Origin: CAVRZY01 sp963725415
GTDB taxonomy: Bacteria > Acidobacteriota > Terriglobia > Bryobacterales > Bryobacteraceae
Assembly: GCA_963725415.1 (NCBI GenBank)
Contig: CAVRZY010000007.1
Coordinates: 1 to 59,387, forward strand
DNA length: 59,387 nt
Reading direction: 5' to 3'
Shown: piece after piece, positions 46,901 to 53,650 of the stretch
How positions within the stretch are numbered: the first letter of the stretch is position 1
Layout of the letters: every line of letters begins with the position of its first letter
The notes under the pieces: model-generated
The model's database searches: none
Seen by the model: only the letters and a program-made list of their open reading frames with translations
Told to the model about the DNA's origin: nothing
Program-made: the position numbers and the translations under genes

Positions 46901-47223
46901 CCGGCCAGCTTCCCGACCCGGGACCTGACGCCTGGTTCGACCTGAGCGCCTTTCCGCCGGTGCCGCGCGGCTCGTACCGCTTCGGCAATGCCGGGCGCAA
47001 CATCCTGGATGGCCCTGGGCAGATCAACCTGAATCTGGCGGTGGTGAGGAATTTCCGTGTGCGGGAGCGCGGCAACCTTCAGTTCCGCTGGGAGGCCTTC
47101 AACGCTACGAACCACACCAACTTCCGCCTCCCGGTCAATAACCTCAGTTTGCCCAACGCGGGCACCATCACCGGTGCCAACAGCTCGCGCAGTATGCAGT
47201 TCGGGCTGAGATGCCAGTTCTGA
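43963..47223 (+). CDS. TonB-dependent receptor with carboxypeptidase regulatory domain
   Basis: 1086 residues from ATG 43963 (AAAGGAG upstream). Signal peptide (GIALFILVSLASVIAQAQ), carboxypeptidase-regulatory-like domain (TLVGTVQDPSGGVIPGATVV), plug domain (RPDNTNYLIDGFSNQNPR) and a 22-strand barrel ending in a terminal Phe (GLRCQF). This Oar-like architecture is hugely expanded in Acidobacteria and is thought to import large organic substrates, often glycan or peptide pieces. The adjacent FadR-type regulator suggests inducible expression by a carboxylate or sugar acid. Confidence 0.93.
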   Translation: MKRSGIALFILVSLASVIAQAQNPTATLVGTVQDPSGGVIPGATVVARNVATNLRWTGVSGNAGEFTIPNLPPGQYTVTAEKEGFRKLEETGLELQIDQTARLVLTLQVGALNQTVEVQAEVPVLNSANAAAGDVIVSREMTELPLDARDYTDLAFLVPGVTPSAQGSNSGNMNINGARPDNTNYLIDGFSNQNPRAGGALAKPSLDAMQEFKMQTSTFSAEYGRLGGGVMNMALKTGTNQVHGSLFEFLRNDKFDARNFFDTGKSKLRRNQFGATLTGPVYLPKLYNGRDWTFFLLSWESYREINGDNRLGVIPTELEHNGDFSQTRNAQGKVATITDPFANNAPFAGNSIPALRWHPVATKLMPWYPLPNRPGQINNFAVNANSTSDWNSLLVKVDHRVKEKGTISGRIIRRNSTSINPFSGSDLGTFPDITYATPFMGGLSYMHMFTPSVINETRATVNLAGNLEISTHQYHDWNKELGITGATANPKMVGFPKFNLVGTGGLGNMQLADNGSAPMNPGIHTYELADTLTWVKGKHLMKFGWSYFRFQFFMPTNGQLNGQYNFRGNFTGNSIADFILGLPGDTTRRLGDIKSYMFNSTYGAFVQDDYKLSSRLTLNLGLRYELMPPQYEKYGQYANFIPALGKLIIASDRTVPNLPQMIDSNGLTGKVALAKDYGLSRSLAYTNYKDFAPRFGLAYRMRNRMVVRSGYGVYYGQSMTNTLRRDLSNVFPFTLSQTFNSVKSNPSLLTMSNPFPDTLAKNGGTTDATGYNWKARPQYIQQWNLTMERELAHGIALEMSYVGSKGTHLGFRYDLNQPFYVPELKLPDGSYPRPYTQFQGITYYDFAGDSSYNAGIVTVRKRLSRGAFFRASYTFAKSLDNSSQFADNTNGGIPGVQNSRNFSMDRGRSDWDRRHAFAMSFVTDLPYRRMFLPETTAKALLRGWQLSGSGTMYSGQPFTPRVQNASLNLGDANRPDRIASGQLPDPGPDAWFDLSAFPPVPRGSYRFGNAGRNILDGPGQINLNLAVVRNFRVRERGNLQFRWEAFNATNHTNFRLPVNNLSLPNAGTITGANSSRSMQFGLRCQF

Positions 47224-47429
47224 GAAGTTGCAGACGGGTCTTCGCGCCGGAAGGATTCCGCGTGCTCTGTTCACCGGCTTGTCGATGCGGGCAGTCGGAT
47301 GGATGTTGCCAAACTCGCTCGGGTCTAAGAGGGTCGGCAACACCTGGGTCTCCTCGCCGCCTGCCACAGGAACTCTCCACAGACCTGGGCTGTTGCGCCT
47401 GTTGGAATGGTAAAGGAGTGTGCCGTCGG
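47224..47429. other. GC-rich tail before the compositional switch
   Basis: Downstream sequence of the TonB receptor gene without a recognised gene. It ends in GGTAAAGGAGTGTGCC, after which the base composition changes abruptly. Confidence 0.5.
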
Positions 47430-47555
47430 TTGACTGGCTACTTTAGCTTATATAACCAGCAGGTATATAGGCATGACAATCCGATAGTAAGAGACCTTAG
47501 AGAGCTGAAAAAAGAACTGAAAGAGATTAAAAAAATGCTGAAGGATAAGAAATGA
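47430..47555 (+). CDS. Small or truncated coiled-coil protein at the junction
   Basis: The reading frame in AT-rich DNA ends RDLRELKKELKEIKKMLKDK, a charged coiled coil, and stops at 47553 with ATGA overlap to the next gene. Upstream the frame runs straight into GC-rich sequence without an ATG. A TTG near 47430 could start a 41-residue protein; otherwise the gene has lost its 5' end at the junction. Confidence 0.45.
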   Translation: MTGYFSLYNQQVYRHDNPIVRDLRELKKELKEIKKMLKDKK

Positions 47556-47971
47556 AGGTAGTCTATACTTTTGTTTGCGGTGACTTGTTTCACATCGGGC
47601 ATCTCAGGGCAATACAGGATGCCAGGGCGATGGGTGATTACCTGATAGTAGGGGTAATGACAGACGAGGCGATGATGTCTTACAAGCGGAAGCCCGTAAT
47701 GACCTTTGATGAGAGGTTGGAGATAATCCAGAATATCAAGGGTGTAGATGAGGTGGTGCCGCAATGCCACAGAGACCCTACGGAGACCATAAAGCTTTTG
47801 AAAATGCAACCCGACATACTTTGTCATGGGGATGATTGGGGAGAGGACTTTGCCGGAGCAGAATACATGAGGAGTATCGGAAAGGAGGCAAGAACATTCA
47901 AATATCATAGCAATGTGAGGTCAACAACGGATATTATAAAAGAAATAAAAAGGAGAAAAGACATACCATGA
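47552..47971 (+). CDS. Glycerol-3-phosphate/ethanolamine-phosphate-type cytidylyltransferase
   Basis: 139 residues, the length of TagD/GCT enzymes that make a CDP-alcohol from CTP. Motifs: DLFHIGHLRAIQDA (HXGH), the DEAMMSYKRKPVMTFDERLEII block, and RSTTDIIKEI (the RSTT-type C-terminal motif). The product probably feeds the CDP-alcohol phosphatidyltransferase-like protein two genes on. ATGA overlaps link it on both sides. Confidence 0.88.
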   Translation: MKVVYTFVCGDLFHIGHLRAIQDARAMGDYLIVGVMTDEAMMSYKRKPVMTFDERLEIIQNIKGVDEVVPQCHRDPTETIKLLKMQPDILCHGDDWGEDFAGAEYMRSIGKEARTFKYHSNVRSTTDIIKEIKRRKDIP

Positions 47972-49149
47972 CAAAAACCTTTTGGAATCTATGGACTTCA
48001 TACGCAACTATTTACTTTGGTAGGGTCGACCTATCAATAATAATCCCTATTCTGCTAGCAACATACAGTGATTTATCTTTGTATAATGTTGGTGCTGTTG
48101 CCAGTGGATTCTTGGCTGCCTATGCGTTGGGTCAGTTTATTCACGGACAGCTATCAGAGAGATTCAACCCATTTATATATATCTCAATTGGCTTAATCGG
48201 CTCTGGTATCATGAATCTATTTTTAGGAGCCTTCGGTGCATTCTTTTGGTGTCTGATGATAGGCAAAGTTCTTGACGGTGGTTTTCAATCAATGGGCTGG
48301 TCTTCAATAGTTAGGGCAAACTCAGAAACAAGCGATAACCCTGAAAGAAGCTCCGTAATCCTCGGAACTGCCTACCAATTCGGTAATTCTGCTTGTTGGC
48401 TGATATGTGCGTTTGTTGTTGGCTGGCTAGGTTGGAGAGCTGGGTTCTATACTGCTGCTGGCTTTATGATTACCAGAGGGATAGCTCTTTACTTTACCAG
48501 AAGGAATATTGTTGTTGTCCACAAGCAAGCCACGGAGCGAATAAAACTGTGCCTTAGTAAGACCATTGTTCTTAGCAGTGTTGCTTATGGGTTCTTGAAT
48601 ATGGCAAGGTACGGCATAATCACATGGATTCCAACATACCTATTCAGAGAATTTGGTATGCCGATAAGCAAAGTAGGACTTACTATATTCATGATACCGA
48701 TTGCAGGTATTATAGGCACTCTGCTATTCGGCAAGTTCGGTAAGCGTAAGGAGCTTGTGTCAATAGGATATCTCTTACTGCTTGGTGGTGCCTTATCTAT
48801 CATACCAGAAACAAGAGGCATCATTACTGCTGTTACCTTATTCGCTACAGGTCTATTTATGTATGCCCCTCATACTTTCCTAGTATCAACACTGCCTAGC
48901 AGGTTCTTGGATAAGAAGATTGTTGCCGCCTCAACAGGCTTTATAGATGGTGTCGGCTACATCGGTGCAACCGTAGTGGGATTTATCGTGCCTCTGATTG
49001 TTGACAAGACAGGCAATTGGAGCAATGTGTTTTACTTCCTAACCGCAGCAACTCTGGTTGTCATTCTCCTGATGGGGATAATCTATATGAGCATGAAGGC
49101 AAAGAAAGGAGACGATTATGCAAAGCTCAATTGCCAAAATCCGCAATAA
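47968..49149 (+). CDS. MFS transporter
   Basis: 393 residues, twelve hydrophobic helices. Helix 2 and loop LAAYALGQFIHGQLSERFNP is the MFS A motif region. It resembles glycerol-3-phosphate/hexose-phosphate type antiporters in layout, which would fit import of the alcohol phosphate used by the cytidylyltransferase next to it; this is inference. Overlaps the next gene by 32 nt. Confidence 0.85.
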   Translation: MTKTFWNLWTSYATIYFGRVDLSIIIPILLATYSDLSLYNVGAVASGFLAAYALGQFIHGQLSERFNPFIYISIGLIGSGIMNLFLGAFGAFFWCLMIGKVLDGGFQSMGWSSIVRANSETSDNPERSSVILGTAYQFGNSACWLICAFVVGWLGWRAGFYTAAGFMITRGIALYFTRRNIVVVHKQATERIKLCLSKTIVLSSVAYGFLNMARYGIITWIPTYLFREFGMPISKVGLTIFMIPIAGIIGTLLFGKFGKRKELVSIGYLLLLGGALSIIPETRGIITAVTLFATGLFMYAPHTFLVSTLPSRFLDKKIVAASTGFIDGVGYIGATVVGFIVPLIVDKTGNWSNVFYFLTAATLVVILLMGIIYMSMKAKKGDDYAKLNCQNPQ

Positions 49150-49813
49150 ATACACTGTAAGCAAGTCCACGGTTGACAAAGACAGTCCTATCTTGTATTA
49201 CCTACTGAGGCCATTGTCTTATTATCTTACAGTGCCATGTTTGAAGCTAGGACTTAGTGCCAACCAAGTTACATTCGTGGGTATATTGCTCGGTGTAGCC
49301 GGTTGGATACTGTTGGGCATGGGGAGCTATTTGCCTATGCTAATCGGGGTAATATTGATAATACTATATGATATCTGCGATGTGGTAGATGGCAACATAG
49401 CCCGGTACAAGGGTACATCAAGTGCTTATGGTGCCTATCTTGATGATGTTGTTAGTGGCGCAATCATAATGGATTTAGTGCCTTTTGCAGTAGGTATAGG
49501 TACAGGGCAGATATTTCTCGGCTCAATATGTACCATAGCCATGCTAGCTAGGTCGGTGATCACGGAGGGCTATAGTGCCAAGTTCCAAGCGAAGGCAAGA
49601 GGTTTTTACAGAGGCAAAGAAGGCTGGAGTTTGTGGACTCTAATATACAAAGTAGGGATTGCCGTGAGTAGGTCAATGATATGGCTATTGCTGATAGGTG
49701 CTGTATTTGACATGGTGATTTGGGTGCTTGCATTCTGGACATTATTGTCAATCTGTGAGTTTGTTGCGGCAACCGGCTGGACATTGATAAAGTCAAGGAG
49801 CATCGGGAACTAA
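49118..49813 (+). CDS. CDP-alcohol phosphatidyltransferase-like membrane protein
   Basis: 231 residues with about six membrane helices. The signature D(X)2DG(X)2AR(X)8G(X)3D(X)3D reads DVVDGNIARYKGTSSAYGAYLD then DVVS: the fourth aspartate, thought to act in catalysis, is Ser. The other seven positions match. Either it is a variant with altered chemistry or an inactive member; a read error is possible. The pairing with a cytidylyltransferase supports a CDP-alcohol pathway. Confidence 0.82.
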   Translation: MQSSIAKIRNKYTVSKSTVDKDSPILYYLLRPLSYYLTVPCLKLGLSANQVTFVGILLGVAGWILLGMGSYLPMLIGVILIILYDICDVVDGNIARYKGTSSAYGAYLDDVVSGAIIMDLVPFAVGIGTGQIFLGSICTIAMLARSVITEGYSAKFQAKARGFYRGKEGWSLWTLIYKVGIAVSRSMIWLLLIGAVFDMVIWVLAFWTLLSICEFVAATGWTLIKSRSIGN

Positions 49814-49817
49814 AGGC

Positions 49818-50864
49818 ATGAAAAGCAATATATCTAAATGGCCTTTGCTTTTGATAGTGTTCGGGTTTATTCTTTGTCTTATTTCCTGTATTCCCGCTAA
49901 TACTTCGCCAAAAGCAAGAGAAGACTATGAGGATGAGGTCGGGGGGATAGCAATATACGAGGGCTACCTCTATGTGCTAAGTAACCGATATTTTCCTGAT
50001 AGAACTGGCAAGGCTCATATTACTAAAATAGACTATGTTAAGCGAAAAGTAGTAGACCGAATTGGCTTGCCATATCTTGCTGAGGATATTGCAATCGATG
50101 ATGGCATTCTATATGTTGCATATTGGGATAGGCCAGCCAAGATTGGCAGGATAGACTTGAGCACATTCAATGCTAATGGACTATACTACTTGCCTCATAA
50201 CAAATCATCAGCCTGCAATTTATATGTGCTAGATAAATATATCTATGTTTCAGGCAGTGCATCTATCAGCAGAGTGAATAAAAATACATGGGTTGAAGAT
50301 GGCTTCTTGGATTTAGGCAAAGGGACTGGCCTATGGGAAATGGTGGATACCGATGGCACTTATCTTTATGCTGTATGCCTCCAGGGTCGGGTAGCGAAAA
50401 TACGGATTAGTGACTTTAGCCTTATATCTAATGTTGTGCTTTCATTGAAAGACGCTCAAGGCATCATATATCACAACGGCTACATTTACACAATACACCG
50501 GTATATTCCAGGTAAGATGCTGAAACTAGATGCCTCAACATTATCAGAAATAGGTTCAATAACATTCTCCGAAGGCAACGATAACCCGAAGTCTGGTTAT
50601 GCGCATATAGGCTCAATTTGCTATGCCATATGCTGCACCAATCCTGCAAGGATAGTCGAAGTCAATTTGGATTCCTTCACTGAAGTCGTTTGGTGCTATG
50701 CTGGAAAAGATACAGGTAGGGAAGCAATAGAAGTGTCCGATGACAGTCTATTCATTGCCACAGATACCACTTCACACATCAGTATCTTTAAAATACCATA
50801 CCCTGTAGAGATTAACAAAGAAAATGCAGTATGCAAAGAGGTTTTGAGTTGGAGAATAGAATGA
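49818..50864 (+). CDS. Beta-propeller lipoprotein-like protein
   Basis: 348 residues. The N-terminus LLLIVFGFILCLISCIPANT has a lipobox (LISC), so it is likely a lipoprotein. The rest has repeated four-strand blades (ISRVNKNTWVEDGFLD, KIRISDFSLISNVVLS, KLDASTLSEIGSITFS), reading as a beta-propeller of YncE/NHL type. Role unknown; possibly surface glycan-related by context. Overlaps gmd by 4 nt (ATGA). Confidence 0.72.
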   Translation: MKSNISKWPLLLIVFGFILCLISCIPANTSPKAREDYEDEVGGIAIYEGYLYVLSNRYFPDRTGKAHITKIDYVKRKVVDRIGLPYLAEDIAIDDGILYVAYWDRPAKIGRIDLSTFNANGLYYLPHNKSSACNLYVLDKYIYVSGSASISRVNKNTWVEDGFLDLGKGTGLWEMVDTDGTYLYAVCLQGRVAKIRISDFSLISNVVLSLKDAQGIIYHNGYIYTIHRYIPGKMLKLDASTLSEIGSITFSEGNDNPKSGYAHIGSICYAICCTNPARIVEVNLDSFTEVVWCYAGKDTGREAIEVSDDSLFIATDTTSHISIFKIPYPVEINKENAVCKEVLSWRIE

Positions 50865-51838
50865 AAAAGGCTCTAATTACTGGAATTACTGGACAAATGG
50901 GTTCGTATCTCACAGAACTGTTGCTTGCAAAAGGGTACACAGTCTATGGGATTATCAGGCGAAGCAGCACTTTTGGCGATGAAAGGCTACGGCATCTATA
51001 TCCTTCGGAACTTGAGCCACTTGGCCCGGGAGCAGGGCTTTATGCACTTTACGGAGATTTGTCAGACGGCACACGCTTGGCTGAACTTATCTATGACATT
51101 AAGCCTGATGAGATTTACAATCTAGGTGCGCAATCTGATGTCCGGGTAAGTTATGATGAGCCGATTTATACTAGCGACATTGTGGCATTAGGAGCTGCGA
51201 GGGTTTTGGAGGCCATCAGGAAAGGTGGGTTGAGGTGCAAGTATTACCAAGCCTCCAGTTCGGAGTGCTTCGGCTCTAGCCCACCGCCACAGAATGAGGA
51301 GACACCATTCAAACCGATTAGTCCATACGCTGTGAGCAAGTGTTTTGCCTTCAACATGACAGTCAACTACCGAAAAGCCTACAATATGTTTGCAGCCAAC
51401 GGGATACTGTTCAACACGGAATCGCCACGCAGGTTTGCCGCCGGTGTAACCCGCAAGATAACAAAAGCGATAGCCAATATCAAAAAGGGGACTCAATCCG
51501 TATTATATCTTGGCAATCTCGACTCGAAGCGTGACTGGTCTTTTGCCGGTGACATGGTTGAGGCAATTTGGCTGATTATGCAGCATGAAAGGCCAGATGA
51601 TTTTTGTGTTGGTAGCGGAGAGAGCCATTCCGTCAAAGAGTTTCTTGATGAAGCCTTTGGATATGCTGGGCTTGACTGGCATCAGTATGTCAAGCAGCAC
51701 CAGAGGTATTTCAGACCACTAGACCCCGAAGATTTAAGAGCAGATTGCAGTAAGGCTAAAAGGGTACTTGGGTGGGAGCCGAAAGTAACATTCAAAGAGT
51801 TGGTGCGTATGATGGTTAATGCTGATTTAGAGGAGTGA
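50861..51838 (+). CDS. gmd: GDP-mannose 4,6-dehydratase
   Basis: 325 residues. Converts GDP-D-mannose to GDP-4-keto-6-deoxymannose. Motifs: ALITGITGQMGSYLTELLL (NADP site), YNLGAQSDVRVSY, QASSSECFGSSPPPQNE, SPYAVSKCF (Tyr-Lys) and NTESPRR. Typical next step could be the DegT aminotransferase in this operon, giving an amino-sugar such as perosamine, or a fucose-type reductase not seen here. Confidence 0.92.
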   Translation: MKKALITGITGQMGSYLTELLLAKGYTVYGIIRRSSTFGDERLRHLYPSELEPLGPGAGLYALYGDLSDGTRLAELIYDIKPDEIYNLGAQSDVRVSYDEPIYTSDIVALGAARVLEAIRKGGLRCKYYQASSSECFGSSPPPQNEETPFKPISPYAVSKCFAFNMTVNYRKAYNMFAANGILFNTESPRRFAAGVTRKITKAIANIKKGTQSVLYLGNLDSKRDWSFAGDMVEAIWLIMQHERPDDFCVGSGESHSVKEFLDEAFGYAGLDWHQYVKQHQRYFRPLDPEDLRADCSKAKRVLGWEPKVTFKELVRMMVNADLEE

Positions 51839-51844
51839 TGGAGT

Positions 51845-52964
51845 ATGGAAACCAATGTGATTTATTGTGGCAACAACCTAGAGGTATTGCAAACATTTCC
51901 TGAGGAGTCAGTGGATTTGATTTATGCAGACCCACCGTTTTTCAGTGGGCGAAATTATGAAGTCATTTGGAAAGATGGAGCAGAAATTAGACAATTTGAA
52001 GATAGGTGGAAGGGTAGTATTGATTGGTATGTTGAATGGATGGCTCTTCGGTTGCAACAATGCCATAGGGTGTTGAAAGATATGGGTTCTATGTACCTTC
52101 ACTGCGATTGGCATGCAAATGCTCACTTAAGGATTGCAATGGATAAGATATTTGGATTGGCGAATATTCGCAACGAAATAATATGGTGCTACACCTTTGG
52201 TGCAACAGGGCAAAGACAATTTTCTAAAAGCATGATACTATTTATTGGTATTCTAAAAGTAATACAAAGTGGACATTTAACCATGAAGTGATGCTAAGGG
52301 ATGCCACTTCACATTGGGCTGAAGGGAAAAGGATTACTCTCCAAGATTGGTGGGATATACCTTCTATCAACAATCCCTGAACGGGTTGGGTACCCAACTC
52401 AAAAACCAGAAGCTTTACTCAAACGTATTATTGAAGCATCAAGCAACAAAAGTGATATAGTCCTAGACCCTTCTGTGGCTGTGGCACAACAATAGCAGTG
52501 GCACAACAATTGCAAAGGCAGTGGATAGGTATTGATGTTTCGCCTACAGCTTGCAGGGTCATGCGAGCAAAGATTAGCAGAGCGTGGCTATCCTAGTGCT
52601 AAAATAATCGGTATGCCAACAACGGTAGAAGAGTTGAGGAATCTTGAGCACTTTGAGTTTCAAAATTGGGTTGTGAATAAAATATATGGAGTTCATAACA
52701 ACAAAAAAACAGGGGATAAGGGTATAGACGGTTGGACATTGGAGGTATTGAATAATGTGCGTGAGCCGATACAGGTGAAACAAGCAGATGATGTAGGTAG
52801 AAATATTATTGATAACTTTTATGCCGCTATGTTACGAGTTAAAAAAACAAAGGGATATATTTATGCCTTCTCATTTGGCAAGGGTGCGTATAGAAGAGAC
52901 GGCTAGGTTAAGGACAGAAGATAATATTGATATACAGTTGATTGAGGTATCGACATTACTTTAA
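51845..52964 (+). CDS. DNA methyltransferase fused to Mrr-like nuclease, frame broken
   Basis: Beta-class amino-methyltransferase: DPPF motif (LIYADPPFFSGRNY) first, then GYPTQKPEALLKRII and DPFCGCGTTIAVA (SAM site). It continues into a nuclease-like part, FEFQNWVVNKIYG, KTGDKGIDG and PIQVKQ, matching the PD-(D/E)XK core with Asp and the QXK pair of Mrr-type enzymes. Together they would be a one-polypeptide restriction-modification enzyme. Breaks lie near 52230, 52370 and 52470, and near 52898, each a one-base or two-base error. The C-terminus ends IDIQLIEVSTLL. It sits inside a sugar operon. Confidence 0.82.
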
Positions 52965-52972
52965 GGAGTTGA

Positions 52973-53459
52973 ATGAGAACAGCAGGCGTGAATCTGCCAG
53001 ATGTTTATATAGTCCCGTTGCCTCATTTTGAGGATGAACGGGGTAGTAATATCAATGTCTGGACAAAGAATAGCCATTTGCCTTTTGTTGCTGAATGCAA
53101 TGTGGTTTATTCTTATAGGAAAGGGATATTGCGTGGCATACACTACGACCCGATAAGGTGGAAGGCATATACTTGTCTTGAGGGGTGCCGTGTTTCATGT
53201 GGTTGTCGATATAGAGACTGGCAGGTGGTTTGGTGTTGAGATGAGCCATAGTGATAGGATAATGATAGTGAAGCATCCGAGGTATGGCAATAGCTATCAA
53301 GTCTTAGAGAATGACACCATGTGCCTATATCTGACTAATGTAGAATATAATCCTGTACATGAGAAGATTTACAGATGGGATGAGCCTCATTTCGGGATTT
53401 CGTGGCCTATAATGCCACCGATTTTATCAAAGAAGGATAGTGAGGCTAAGTTATTATGA
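52973..53459 (+). CDS. dTDP-4-dehydrorhamnose 3,5-epimerase-like protein, frame broken
   Basis: Cupin-fold sugar epimerase of the RfbC type. DERGSNINVW and YRKGILRGIHYDP are the hallmarks; LEGCRVFHVVVDIETG and HFGISWPIMPPILSKKD complete the fold. A base is lost near 53190. The usual length is about 180 residues and this fits when corrected. AAGGAG precedes the ATG. Substrate is not certain from sequence; the epimerase His and Tyr are in conserved position by eye only. Confidence 0.8.
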
Positions 53460-53650
53460 ACACTTCCTTTATGGGTAAAGCGATTTTAACTAAATTAGCA
53501 CCTGTTGTAATTGATGGCAAATTTATTCAGGAGGCCACCTCACTTGAAGTTGAAGTTATGGCAATCGTTAAAGGTTATGCAATGGTTCGCAGAAAAGGTG
53601 CAATGCCTTTCATATGCAATGTGAAGGATTTGAAGGAGCTAAAGATATGA
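53456..53650 (+). CDS. Small hypothetical protein
   Basis: 64 residues starting MNTSFMGKAILTKLAPVVID. Its start overlaps the epimerase stop by 4 nt and its stop overlaps the radical SAM start by 4 nt (both ATGA), so it is probably a real translated gene. Two possible beta segments (LEVEVMAIVKGYAMVRRKG); no family recognised. Confidence 0.6.
   Translation: MNTSFMGKAILTKLAPVVIDGKFIQEATSLEVEVMAIVKGYAMVRRKGAMPFICNVKDLKELKI

Noticed and set aside
47224..47430. Protein fusing GC-rich and AT-rich frames across the joint
   Set aside because: The GC-rich part of the frame has no domain-like sequence; it is a run-through frame.
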